From Methylosinus sp. LW4 (GTDB lineage Bacteria; Pseudomonadota; Alphaproteobacteria; Rhizobiales; Beijerinckiaceae), in the NCBI RefSeq assembly GCF_000379125.1, contig NZ_KB900626.1, positions 2,924,667 through 2,988,666 of the forward strand: DNA of 64,000 bases, given 5' to 3'. The notes under the pieces were generated by a model. The model did no database searches and had not been told where the DNA came from. It saw nothing but the letters and a program-made list of their open reading frames with translations. The translations under genes and the position numbers were made by a program. Within the stretch, counting starts at the first letter, position 1. Every line of letters begins with the position of its first letter. Below, in pieces: positions 18,948 through 27,896 of the stretch.

Positions 18948-20351
18948 ATGATCCGGGTCCAATTCCGGCTTTTGCTTTCTCTCGCTCTTTCCATCCCTTG
19001 TTTTTCGGCCCTCGCCCAGAGCTTCGACTGCGCCAAGGCGACGACGACGGTGGAGCGTCTCGTCTGCGCCGATCGCCGGCTCGGCGCGCTGGATGGCGAA
19101 TTGGGCGCGGAGGTGAAGCGCAGCCTCGCGGCCGATCCGGCGCATCGGGCCGAAAAGCTCGGCGAGGCGCGCAAATGGCTCGGCGAGCGTGATCGCCTGT
19201 GCGCCCTGCCGGCGGGGGAGCTTCGTGGAGAGGCGCGGGCGAAGGCGCTCGCCTGCCTAACCGCCGCCTATGAGGCCCGGCTCGCCGCGCTGAAAGCGGC
19301 GCCCGCCGCGCCGGAGACCAGCGCGATCTGCCGCAAGCTCGCCGATCGTTACGCCGCCCTCCTCGCGAAGGACCCAGAGGCGCCCTACAAAAAATCCTTC
19401 TATGCGGAGAGCCCGTTGCAGGTCCTCGCCGCGGCGCCGGACGCCGGCGTCGTGGTCGCCGCGCCGGCGGCCAATATCGACGACGTCACGCGCGCCAAGC
19501 TCGCCGCCTGGGCGAAGGGGGAGCCGCAGCCTTTTGTCTTTCCCGATGCGCTCGCCACAAAGCTCGTCGACCTCGGCGTCGGCGCGTCTCTTTTCATCGA
19601 TCGGCTGCCCGGCGAAAATCTCTACGCCGCGGGCGTCATACGGGGCACATTAGGCTACTATTCGGCGATCTATTTCACCGTTTCGGCCGGTTTCGCTCAC
19701 GAGACGATGGGACCAGGAGGGCTCGAGGGAGAAAGCGAAGCCGAATGCATCGGCGCGTTCCACAGCTTCGGGACGTTGGACGGCGAGGCGGTCGCGTTCC
19801 AAGAGTCGCACGACAATGCGCCGCGCCTATCCTCGTCCATCTCCATCACGCCCTGGCGAAGCGGCGGCTTCGGTCCGGCCTGCACGGCGCATTTCGAATT
19901 CGCGCCGAAATTCGCCGAGCATGCGACGTACAACCAATGGGAGGAGCATTGCGCCGGCGCTGATTGCGAGGCTTTGCGCAAAGAGGCGCTCTCCCTCGTC
20001 GAGGCGGCGCAGAAGCAGCCGCTCGCCGCGCGCAAGGCGGCGCTCGCCCGGCTCTCCGCGACGCAGGCGGCGGAATTCGCGAAGATGGAAGAGGCGGCCG
20101 GCCCAGATTTCTCGGGCGAGCCCGACGATCCTGCGCAATATGGCGACGAAAATGGAAAGGCGCTGAGGCTTCCCTTCCTCCATGGCGGCCGGCTCTATCT
20201 CGCCGAGCTCGGTCATTTCACCATAGGCTGGCGGGTCTTTTCCGATTGGCGCGTCGCGTTGGAGCAGCTCGACAAGGGCAAGCTCGCAGAAACGTCGGTC
20301 TTCGCCATCGGCATGACCAAAGGCGCGCTGCGTAGCGCCTCGGCAAAATGA
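18948..20351 (+). CDS. Secreted protein with an LprI-like (DUF1311) N-terminal domain
   Basis: 467 residues. A signal peptide covers about residues 1-23 ([19 protein letters not shown]). Residues about 25-112 form a lysozyme-inhibitor LprI-like domain: [24 protein letters not shown], then a charged helix and two further Cys (LCALP, ALACL), giving four Cys that can form two disulfides. The remaining 350 residues are a globular region I do not recognise, with two more Cys pairs ([24 protein letters not shown]). An upstream in-frame GTG exists at 18897 but would precede the signal peptide. A role in the envelope is inferred; activity is unknown. It ends at the bidirectional terminator 20351-20385. 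Confidence 0.8.
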   Translation: MIRVQFRLLLSLALSIPCFSALAQSFDCAKATTTVERLVCADRRLGALDGELGAEVKRSLAADPAHRAEKLGEARKWLGERDRLCALPAGELRGEARAKALACLTAAYEARLAALKAAPAAPETSAICRKLADRYAALLAKDPEAPYKKSFYAESPLQVLAAAPDAGVVVAAPAANIDDVTRAKLAAWAKGEPQPFVFPDALATKLVDLGVGASLFIDRLPGENLYAAGVIRGTLGYYSAIYFTVSAGFAHETMGPGGLEGESEAECIGAFHSFGTLDGEAVAFQESHDNAPRLSSSISITPWRSGGFGPACTAHFEFAPKFAEHATYNQWEEHCAGADCEALRKEALSLVEAAQKQPLAARKAALARLSATQAAEFAKMEEAAGPDFSGEPDDPAQYGDENGKALRLPFLHGGRLYLAELGHFTIGWRVFSDWRVALEQLDKGKLAETSVFAIGMTKGALRSASAK

Positions 20352-20385
20352 AAATGGCGCGCATCGCAGGGACGCGCGCCATTTT
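20351..20385 (+). terminator. Bidirectional Rho-independent terminator
   Basis: Arms AAAATGGCGCGC (20351-20362) and GCGCGCCATTTT (20374-20385) are perfectly complementary around an 11-base loop, with A/T runs on both outer sides. It separates two convergent genes and can end transcription from both. Confidence 0.85.
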
Positions 20386-20403
20386 GAATTCGAGGCGAAA
20401 CGC

Positions 20404-21075
20404 TCAGCTCTGCTTCAACCGCGTCTCGATCTCGCTCTTCGCCTTGGCGTAGAGCTCCAGCGCGCGGGGCTTGGCCCATTGATAGGCCTCGACCAGGCGC
20501 GGGGCGAGCCAGCGCAGGAAATCGGCGCTCAGCCGGCCGGCCGTGGCGACGCCCTCGACGATGCGGTCGAACCAGGGCAGCGCCGCATGGCCTTCCGGGA
20601 TTTTGGAGCGCGTCCAGGCGACGGCGAGCTTCAGCTTCTCCTGCGCATAATCGGCGAGCACGACCAGCGGATCGGGCGAGCCGGCGGCGGTGAGCCGGTC
20701 CTTCAAATGGGCGATCTCGGCGCTCGCCTGCGCGGCGAGCACGGCGGCTTTCTCCTTGGCGCCATGGGCGGCGGAGAGCTCGGCGCGCAGAGCGTCCAGC
20801 TCGGCGCTCAGCCGATCGCGATGCGCGATCACGCCCTCATGCTCCGCGATGGCGGCGGCGATGGACTTCGCCTTCTCTTCCACCGCGGCGGAGAGCTCGG
20901 CGCGGGCGGTCTCCAGCTCCTTCGCCAAGGCGCTCGCCTTGGTGATGAGCTCGATTTTGTCCTTGGCGTGGCGGTCACGCTCGGCGGTCATCGCCTCGAG
21001 CTGCGCATCCAGGCTCACGGCTTCGACGCCGTTCGACGCCTCCTCGGCGACGGGGGGCTGTTCGGACAGGTTCAT
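20404..21075 (-). CDS. Coiled-coil hypothetical protein
   Basis: 223 residues behind a strong GAGGTAGGAG ribosome site. Residues about 22-130 are a long heptad-rich coiled coil (LDAQLEAMTAERDRHAKDKIELI, then AELSAAVEEKAKSIAAAIAEHE). The C-terminal third, about 145-223, is Trp- and Pro-containing and helical (KLAVAWTRSKIPEGHAALPWFDRIVEG, ALELYAKAKSEIETRLKQS). There is no signal peptide or membrane helix. I do not recognise a named family. It is transcribed convergently to the LprI-like gene and stands alone. Confidence 0.8.
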   Translation of the reverse strand: MNLSEQPPVAEEASNGVEAVSLDAQLEAMTAERDRHAKDKIELITKASALAKELETARAELSAAVEEKAKSIAAAIAEHEGVIAHRDRLSAELDALRAELSAAHGAKEKAAVLAAQASAEIAHLKDRLTAAGSPDPLVVLADYAQEKLKLAVAWTRSKIPEGHAALPWFDRIVEGVATAGRLSADFLRWLAPRLVEAYQWAKPRALELYAKAKSEIETRLKQS

Positions 21076-21309
21076 CTCCTACCTCTCTTCGTGGCCTAGA
21101 GACGCATCCGGCGCGAAACATAGAGAATTTTGCCGATTCGGCAAAAGCCGAATCTTCCCTCCATGCGCCCGCGCCCGCTCACGGCCGATCTCGTCGATCT
21201 GTCCGCGCCGAACCGCACCTAGCGTTCGGCGCAATGAGATCAACCGCTTGTGAAACTCACCTCGCTCGCTCCCGCATACGAGGCCGATCGAGGTCCTGCC
21301 GCCGTGCGC

Positions 21310-21642
21310 TCAGCGATCGGCGAAGAGGGGGGTGACGCCCTCCGTATCTATATAGACGACGCCGTCCTCGATCTTGACCGGATATTCGGCGAGCCGGCTT
21401 TCCTGGGGATGGATCGGGTCGCCGGTGCGCATGTCCCACGTCCAATTATGGAGCGGGCAGGTCAGCACCTCGCCGTCGAAATCGGCCGTGTCCAGCGGCG
21501 CGTTGGTGTGCGGGCACACGCCTTGGAAGGCCTTGATCTCTCCGCCGAAGGCGAAGGCCAGGATGATGAAATGGGAATCTGCGATGACGAGACGCATTTC
21601 CCCTTCGAAAACAGTGTCCTCCTTGCAGACCCTGGTGAACAT
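21310..21642 (-). CDS. Rieske [2Fe-2S] ferredoxin, TmoC/TouC-like
   Basis: 110 residues from the ATG at 21642, preceded by GAGAGGCTAAGGAC. The cluster-binding motif is CPH (x16) CPLH, in which the Cys and His pairs ligate a Rieske 2Fe-2S centre. The size and the opening MFTRVCKEDTVFEGEM are like the small stand-alone ferredoxins of toluene/alkene monooxygenase systems (TmoC, 112 residues). Such proteins carry electrons from a reductase to an oxygenase; no oxygenase or reductase gene lies next to it here, so its partner is unknown. An alternative reading as a NirD-like nitrite reductase subunit is possible. It is divergent from cutA with 124 bases between the starts. Confidence 0.88.
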   Translation of the reverse strand: MFTRVCKEDTVFEGEMRLVIADSHFIILAFAFGGEIKAFQGVCPHTNAPLDTADFDGEVLTCPLHNWTWDMRTGDPIHPQESRLAEYPVKIEDGVVYIDTEGVTPLFADR

Positions 21643-21766
21643 GTCCTTAGCCTCTCCGAATGCCCGCCGCAGCGCCGCGGCCGCCTGCGCGAGGCCCAGC
21701 AAGAAAAGCGCCGACCCGCCCGCGGACGCGTTGATTTCGCCCGAAAGCCCGCCCATAGTCCCGCCC

Positions 21767-22111
21767 GTGAGCGCGAAAGAGCCGAAATTCTGCGTCGTCC
21801 AGACGACGATCGACACAGAGGCGGGCGCCGAGCGGCTCGCCCGCGCCCTGCTCGCCGCCAAGCTCGCCGCCTGCGTTCAGATATTCCCCATCCGCAGCTT
21901 CTACGTGTGGGCGGGCGAGACGCGCGCCGACGCGGAATTTCTGGTGCAGTCCAAAGCCCGCGCGCAGGATTATGACGCGCTCGCCGCCGCCATTCGCGCC
22001 GCGCATCCTTATGAGGTCCCGGAGATCATCCGCCTCGACGTCGCCGCCGGCGATCCCGCCTATCTCGACTGGGCGGCGCGCGCCACGGAGCGGGACGACG
22101 CCGCCTCCTGA
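21767..22111 (+). CDS. cutA: CutA divalent-cation tolerance protein
   Basis: 114 residues starting at the GTG at 21767 (VSAKEPKFCVVQTTIDTEAG), a normal CutA length. Family marks are ARALLAAKLAACVQIFPIRSFYVWAGE, corresponding to the conserved AACVN...SxYxWxG block, and HPYEVPEIIRLDV near the end. CutA is a trimeric ferredoxin-fold protein linked to copper tolerance and signalling. The frame is open upstream, but that part overlaps the promoter and coding region of the Rieske gene on the other strand. Confidence 0.93.
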   Translation: MSAKEPKFCVVQTTIDTEAGAERLARALLAAKLAACVQIFPIRSFYVWAGETRADAEFLVQSKARAQDYDALAAAIRAAHPYEVPEIIRLDVAAGDPAYLDWAARATERDDAAS

Positions 22112-22221
22112 GCGGCGGGCGAACGCACAGCCCCACGCAAGCCTCGCTCGGCAAAGATCGTCGCGCCGGCCGCGGCGCCTCCGCCGGCCGGAGAGAGCAT
22201 GCGCGCGGAGCGGAGCCAGCC

Positions 22222-25200
22222 ATGACGTCGATCTACTCGTCGCTGACGACCGCGCAGATCGCCCGTCTGCCGACCTCCACAATGCGTCAGCTCGACACCT
22301 CTGACATAGAGGCGCTCGACACGACGCAGATCGCCGTGCTGACGGCGACGCAGCTCAATAATCTCTCGACCACCAATCTTCAGGCGCTGGTGACGACGCA
22401 AGTCGCCTCTCTGTCCAAGGCGGCGTTGGCCGGGCTCGATCTGTCGCAATTTACGGCGCTCGCCTCCAGCGATTTCGACTCCTTCACCACGACGCAGCTC
22501 TCCGCGCTCACCAGCACGGAGCTCAATGCCCTCGACACGACCGAGCTCGGCAGCCTGAGCACGACGCGGCTGCAGGCGCTCACCGCCGCGCAGATCGCCG
22601 CGCTCTCGACGACCGAGGTCTCGCGTCTCACCACCACGCAGATCTCCAGCCTCTCCACGACGCAGGTGCGCGGCCTCACCGCCACGCAGCTCGACGCGCT
22701 CAGCCTCGATCAGATCATCGCGCTGCAGGTGAGCAATCTGAGCGCGGCGCAGGCGCGCATGCTGGACGGAACCGAGCTCGGCGCGCTCACCGCCACGCAG
22801 CTCGGCTCGCTGTCCTCGACGCAGATCGGCTCGCTGACGACCACGGCTTTCGACAGCCTCTCGCAAACGGCCGTGCAGAGCTTGACGGCGACGCAGCTCG
22901 CCGGCGTCGCCGCGACGCAGATCGCGGCGCTGACGACGACCGATCTCGGCGAGTTCGCCACGACGCAACTTTCGGCGCTGACGCTCACGCAGACGCGCGC
23001 GCTCACCACGACGCAGCTCGCGGCGATGACCTCGACCGAGATCCAATCGCTCTCGGTGGCCAATCTCTCCAATGCGCAGATCGCCGGGCTGAATGCGACC
23101 GGCGTCGGCAATCTCTCCGACGCGCAGGTGGCGGCGCTGGTCCCGACGCAGATCGCCGCTCTCTCCACGACGACGCTCAACGGGCTCACGGCGACGCGGC
23201 TCGGCGCGCTCACCACGACGCAATTTTCCGGCCTCTCCGCCGCGCAGATCGCCGGCCTCTCCGACACGACGCTCGCCAATCTGACGACGACGCGCCTCGT
23301 CGCGCTGACGGTGACGCAGGCGCGCGGGCTGACGGCGACGCAGCTCGCCGATCTCGCGACGACCGGGCTGCAATCGCTCGACGTCACCGAGCTCGCCGCC
23401 GCGCAATTCGCGGCGATCGACGCGACCACATTCTCCGACCTCTCCGCCACGCAATTTTCGGCCTTGTCCTCGACGCAGATTCGCGCGCTGACGACGACCC
23501 TGCTGAATGCGCTGTCGGCGACGACGATCGCCAGCCTGACGACGACGCAGGTCGATTGGCTGAGCGCGGCGCAGATCGCCGGCCTGACGACGACGCAGCT
23601 CGGCAATCTGACGACGGCGCAGCTCGCCACGCTCACCTCGACGCAGGCGCGCGGGCTGACGACGACGCAGCTCGGCGCCATGACGACGACGGCGATACAG
23701 TCGCTCGCCATCGGCGCCCTCACCGCCGCGCAAATCGGCGCGCTCGTCTCCAGCGACGACGGCGGATTGAGCGTCACGCAGATCGGCGCGCTCGCCTCGA
23801 CGCAAATGTCGGCGCTCTCCACCACATTCCTCAATCTGCTGACCACGACGGAGCTGCAGAGCCTCACCACGACGCAGGCCGCGGCGCTCACCTCGGCGCA
23901 GATCGGCGGACTTTCGGCCGACGCCATCGACCGGCTGACGACAGCGCAGCTCGCCACGCTCACCTCGACGCAGGCGCGCGGGCTGACGACGACGCAGCTA
24001 GACAATATGACGGCGACGCAGATCCAGTCGCTGACCATATCGCAGCTGACCGCCGCGCAGATCTCCGGCCTCGGCTCCGCCGCCTTCGGCAATCTTTCCG
24101 CGAGCCAGCTCTCCAACCTCACCTCGGCGCAGATCGCCGGGCTGACGACGACGCAATTCGACGCTTTCGGCGTGACGCAGATCGCCGGCTTCACCACCAC
24201 CCAGCTCGCCGGCCTCACCGCGACCGAGGTCAATTCGCTCGAGACGACGCAGATCGCCGCGCTGAGCGCGACGCAGATCGCCGCAATGCCGACGCGCGCC
24301 TTCGCCGGCCTCGCCGACACGCAGGTCGCCGCGCTGACGACGACGCAGCTCGCCGCCTTCGCCACCACGCAGATCGCCGCCCTCACCTCGACCGCCGCCG
24401 CCGGGCTGACCAGCGCGCAGATCGCCTCGCTCGCCACGACGCAGATCGGCGCTCTGACGGCCGCGCAGACGCGCGCGCTCGCCGATTGGCAGATCGCCAC
24501 GCTGAGCACGACGCAGCTCGGCGCCCTGACCACGACCGAGGCCGCCGCTCTCACATCGACGCAGCTCGCCGCGCTCACTCTCACGCAGATCGACACGCTG
24601 ACGACGACGCAAGTGACGGCGCTCTCGGCCGTTGCGATCGGCGGATTCTGGCAGAGCCAGATCGCCGAGCTGTCGACGACGCAAGTTTCCGCGCTCACCT
24701 CGACGCAGGTCAAGGCGCTCGCCGACACGCAGGTCGCCGCGCTCTCCGCCGCGCAGCTCGGCGCGCTCACCTCGACGCAGGTCGCCGCGCTTTCGACCAG
24801 CGGCTTCGGCGCCCTCACCTCCACCGCCGTCGCCGCTCTCACCACGACGCAGATCGGCGCGATCGGCGCGCTGCTGACAGCCGTCCTGTCCGATGCGCAA
24901 ATCGGCGCGCTGAGCACGACGCAGATCGGCGCCCTCTCCGCCGCGGCCATGTCCGGCCTCGGCGCGGCGCAGATCGCCGCCATGTCGACGACGCAGCTCG
25001 CGACGCTCGTCACCACGCAGATCGCCGCGCTGGCGACGAGCGCCGTGGCCTCGCTGTCGACGGCCGATGTCGCCATGCTGACGACGACGCAGGTCGCAGC
25101 GCTCACCTCGACGCAGATGCGCGCCATGTCGGATGCGCAGATCGCCGCCTTCTCCATCGCGCAGCTCGCCGCCTTGCAGAAAGCGCAGCTCGCCGCGCTG

Positions 25201-27834
25201 TCGACGACCGGCGTCAGCGGATTGTCGACCAGCGACATTTCCGCTCTCACCACCACGCAGCTCGGCGCGCTGACCACGGCGCAAATGAGCGTGCTCGTCG
25301 ACACGCAGCTCGCCGCTCTCACCGCGACGCAGATCGCCGCGCTGGCGGCGACGCAGATCGCGGGCCTTTCGGCGGATGCGGTCGCCAGCCTTTCGGCCAG
25401 CGTCGTCTCCGCGCTCGCCACCACGCAGCTGCGCGGCTTCACCTCGCTTCAGCTCGGCGCGCTGACGCTCGGCCAGCTGAACGCGCTCACCACGACGCAG
25501 CTCGCCGCCATGACGACGACCGAGCTCGCCGGCCTCACCGACATTCAAGCGGCGGCGCTGACGACGACGCAGCTCGGCGCGTTCGCCGGCACGCAGATCG
25601 CCGCGCTCACCACCACCGCCGTCGCCGCGCTGACGACCACCGAGGTCGCAGCGCTCAGCACGACGCAGATCGGCGCGCTCACCTCGACGCAGGCGGGCGC
25701 GCTCTCCGCGACGCAGATCGCCGCCTTCGGCCTCGATCAGCTCGCGCGGCTGACCTCGACGCAGCTCTCCGGCCTCTCCACTGCGACCATCGCCGGCCTC
25801 ACGCTCACCGAGCTGCAGGCGCTGACGACGACGCAGCTGCGCGGCCTCACCGCGGCGCTGATCGGCGCGCTGACGACCAGCGAGCTCGCCGCGCTGGCGA
25901 CGACGCAGATCGCCGCTCTGACGACGCAGGAGCTGCAAGGCCTGCTGCAGACGCAAGGCGCGGCGCTCGCCGGCACGCAATTCGACGCGCTCGCCGCCAC
26001 GCAGATCGCAGCGCTCTCCACTTCGGCGATCAGCGGGCTGACGACGACGCAGGTGCAGGCGCTGAATGCGACGCAATTCGGCGCGCTGGCGGCGACGCAA
26101 ATCTCCGCGCTCAGCAGCGCGCAGCTCGCCGCCATGACGACGACGCAAGTCGGCGCGCTCACCGCGACGCAGGCGCGCGGGCTGACCTCCACCGAGGTCT
26201 CGCAGCTCGACGCCACCAGGATCGGCGCGCTCTCCACCACGGCGATCAAATATCTCACCAGCACGGCGATCGGCGGCCTCACCGCCACGCAGATCGGCCT
26301 GCTGACGACGACGCAGCTCGCCAGCGTCGGCTCGACGCAGATCGCCGCCCTGTCCAGCACCGCCATCGCCGGGCTCAGCAGCGACGAGATCGGCGCGCTG
26401 ACGACCACGCAGTTCCGCAGCTTCTCCTCCACGGGCGTCGCCGCGCTGACGACGACGCAGGTGCAGGCGCTCACCACGGCGCAGATCGGCCTTTTGACCA
26501 GCACGCAGATCGGCGGCCTGGCGGCGACGCAAGTGGCGGCGCTCACCGCCACGCAGCTCGGCCTGCTGGTCGCCTCGCAGATCGCCGCGCTGGCGACGAC
26601 GGGCGTCGCCGGGCTGACGCAGACGCAGGTCGGCGCACTGACGACGACGCAATTCTCCGCGCTGTCCGCGGCGCAGATCGCCGCTCTGTCGACCACCGCC
26701 GTCGGCGGGCTGACGACGACGGAGCTCGGCGCGCTCACCACCACGCAATTGCAGGGGTTCACCTCCACCGAGATCGGCGCGCTCTCGACCACGCAGCTCG
26801 CCACGCTCACCACATCGCAGCTGAAGACGCTCACGCCGCTGGAAATCTATGGGCTGACCTCGGCGCAGGTCGCCGCTCTGGGGACAGACCGGCTGACGGC
26901 GCTGAGCGCGGCGCAAATCTCCTATCTCTCGACGACCGGCGTCGCCGGCCTCAGCCAGACGCAGATCGCCGCCCTCGCAGACACGCAATCGGCCGCGCTC
27001 TCGGCGGATCAGATCGCCGCTCTTTCGCCCAGCGCGGTCGCCGGCCTCAGCACGACGGAAATCGCCTCGCTCACCTCCACGCAATTCGCCAGCCTCTCGG
27101 CCTCGGCCATCGGAGCGCTGACCTCGGCGCAATTTTCGAGCCTCACCTCGACGCTGATCGCCCTGCTCTCCGCCACCGAGCTCGGCGGCCTCACCGCGAC
27201 GCAGGCGGCCTCGCTCACCACGACGCAGCTCTCCGCATTGAGCGCGACGCAGATGGGCGCCGTCTCCTCGGACGCCGTTTCTGGCCTCTCGGCGACGCAG
27301 ATCGCCGATCTGACGACGACACAATTCTCCGGCTTCCAATCCACGCAATTCGCGGCGCTGACGACGACGCAGATGCAGGCGGTGACGACGACGGAGATCG
27401 CGGCGCTGACCAACGCTCAGCTCGGCGGCCTGCTGCGCCCGCAATTGCGCGCGCTGACGACGACGCAGGTCGGCGCGCTCACCACATCGCAGATTTCCGC
27501 GCTGGCGACGACGCAGGTCGTCAATCTCACCACCACCGAGCTCGGCGCGCTCTCGTCCACGCAATTCAATGCGCTGACCTCGACGCAGATCGGCGCGCTC
27601 ACCACGCAGCAGCTCGGCAATCTCGACGGCTCGGTCATCGCCTCCTTCGACGCGCTCCAGCTCACCGGCCTCACCACCACGCAAGTGGCCGCGCTCACCA
27701 CATCCGCCATAGCGGCGCTGACGACGACCGAGCTGCTGGCGCTCAACGGCAATCAGATCGCCGCCTTCACCACGACGCAGATCGCCGGCATGACCACGCA
27801 GCAGCAGGCGGCGCTGGCGCTGGCGGTCTCGTGA
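22222..27834 (+). CDS. Giant protein composed entirely of octapeptide repeats [ST]xTQ[ILV]xxL
   Basis: 1870 residues in one frame, start ATG behind GCGGAGCGGAGCCAGCC. The complete chain parses without remainder into 230 octads, 5 pentads and a final ALAVS (1840+25+5). Typical units are TTTQIAAL, STTQLGAL, TSTEIGAL. Position 8 is always hydrophobic (about 200 Leu, otherwise Phe/Met/Val/Ile), position 5 is mostly Ile/Leu/Val/Phe, position 4 mostly Gln. The S/T-x-x-Q/E pattern is a helix-capping box, so each unit may be a capped short helix in a solenoid; a beta-solenoid is an alternative. There is no signal peptide, no membrane helix, no Cys or His seen, and very few charged residues. Similar runs occur in uncharacterised proteobacterial proteins, to my memory, but no function is known. 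It sits between cutA and the yibQ-like/rppH pair, in the same direction. Confidence 0.9.
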   Translation: MTSIYSSLTTAQIARLPTSTMRQLDTSDIEALDTTQIAVLTATQLNNLSTTNLQALVTTQVASLSKAALAGLDLSQFTALASSDFDSFTTTQLSALTSTELNALDTTELGSLSTTRLQALTAAQIAALSTTEVSRLTTTQISSLSTTQVRGLTATQLDALSLDQIIALQVSNLSAAQARMLDGTELGALTATQLGSLSSTQIGSLTTTAFDSLSQTAVQSLTATQLAGVAATQIAALTTTDLGEFATTQLSALTLTQTRALTTTQLAAMTSTEIQSLSVANLSNAQIAGLNATGVGNLSDAQVAALVPTQIAALSTTTLNGLTATRLGALTTTQFSGLSAAQIAGLSDTTLANLTTTRLVALTVTQARGLTATQLADLATTGLQSLDVTELAAAQFAAIDATTFSDLSATQFSALSSTQIRALTTTLLNALSATTIASLTTTQVDWLSAAQIAGLTTTQLGNLTTAQLATLTSTQARGLTTTQLGAMTTTAIQSLAIGALTAAQIGALVSSDDGGLSVTQIGALASTQMSALSTTFLNLLTTTELQSLTTTQAAALTSAQIGGLSADAIDRLTTAQLATLTSTQARGLTTTQLDNMTATQIQSLTISQLTAAQISGLGSAAFGNLSASQLSNLTSAQIAGLTTTQFDAFGVTQIAGFTTTQLAGLTATEVNSLETTQIAALSATQIAAMPTRAFAGLADTQVAALTTTQLAAFATTQIAALTSTAAAGLTSAQIASLATTQIGALTAAQTRALADWQIATLSTTQLGALTTTEAAALTSTQLAALTLTQIDTLTTTQVTALSAVAIGGFWQSQIAELSTTQVSALTSTQVKALADTQVAALSAAQLGALTSTQVAALSTSGFGALTSTAVAALTTTQIGAIGALLTAVLSDAQIGALSTTQIGALSAAAMSGLGAAQIAAMSTTQLATLVTTQIAALATSAVASLSTADVAMLTTTQVAALTSTQMRAMSDAQIAAFSIAQLAALQKAQLAALSTTGVSGLSTSDISALTTTQLGALTTAQMSVLVDTQLAALTATQIAALAATQIAGLSADAVASLSASVVSALATTQLRGFTSLQLGALTLGQLNALTTTQLAAMTTTELAGLTDIQAAALTTTQLGAFAGTQIAALTTTAVAALTTTEVAALSTTQIGALTSTQAGALSATQIAAFGLDQLARLTSTQLSGLSTATIAGLTLTELQALTTTQLRGLTAALIGALTTSELAALATTQIAALTTQELQGLLQTQGAALAGTQFDALAATQIAALSTSAISGLTTTQVQALNATQFGALAATQISALSSAQLAAMTTTQVGALTATQARGLTSTEVSQLDATRIGALSTTAIKYLTSTAIGGLTATQIGLLTTTQLASVGSTQIAALSSTAIAGLSSDEIGALTTTQFRSFSSTGVAALTTTQVQALTTAQIGLLTSTQIGGLAATQVAALTATQLGLLVASQIAALATTGVAGLTQTQVGALTTTQFSALSAAQIAALSTTAVGGLTTTELGALTTTQLQGFTSTEIGALSTTQLATLTTSQLKTLTPLEIYGLTSAQVAALGTDRLTALSAAQISYLSTTGVAGLSQTQIAALADTQSAALSADQIAALSPSAVAGLSTTEIASLTSTQFASLSASAIGALTSAQFSSLTSTLIALLSATELGGLTATQAASLTTTQLSALSATQMGAVSSDAVSGLSATQIADLTTTQFSGFQSTQFAALTTTQMQAVTTTEIAALTNAQLGGLLRPQLRALTTTQVGALTTSQISALATTQVVNLTTTELGALSSTQFNALTSTQIGALTTQQLGNLDGSVIASFDALQLTGLTTTQVAALTTSAIAALTTTELLALNGNQIAAFTTTQIAGMTTQQQAALALAVS
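22666..24048 (+). repeat. 327-base higher-order repeats (13 octads plus one pentad)
   Basis: The [VTA]R[GA]L motif recurs at 22666, 22993, 23320, 23647 and 23974, exactly 327 bases apart. After each, two octads are followed by a five-residue unit (22726, 23053, 23380, 23707, 24034: QVSNL, SVANL, DVTEL, AIGAL, TISQL). The units at 23614 and 23941 are almost identical in DNA over about 57 bases, so part of the array duplicated recently. Confidence 0.88.
26017..27288 (+). repeat. 336-base higher-order period (14 octads) in the C-terminal half
   Basis: Octads lacking Gln at position 4 (such as STSAISGL, SSTAIAGL, STTAVGGL, SPSAVAGL) start at 26017, 26353, 26689 and 27025, each 336 bases apart; a second series starts at 26257, 26593, 26929 and 27265 with the same spacing. 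This is 14 units, the same unit number as the 327-base repeats once the pentad is counted as a shortened octad. Confidence 0.75.
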
Positions 27835-27896
27835 TTCCACATTGATCGGGAGGCGCCGCGATTCGCGCCGCCGCAAGAGGGAGCCGTCCGCGGGCC

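Noticed and set aside
22710..25442. Long antisense open frame inside the octapeptide gene
   Set aside because: It is open only because the repeat lacks stop triplets in that frame; the product is a Cys/Ser/Val-rich artefact with no start site or neighbour support.
22222..27834. CRISPR array or non-coding tandem repeat suggested by the 24-base periodicity
   Set aside because: Units are contiguous and degenerate at third codon positions, there are no unique spacers, and the period keeps one reading frame from ATG to stop.
23556..27845. Plus-strand +1 frame of more than 1400 codons rich in Asp/Arg/His
   Set aside because: Same cause: a shadow of the 24-base repeat; it is Arg/Asp-rich low complexity and has no ribosome site.
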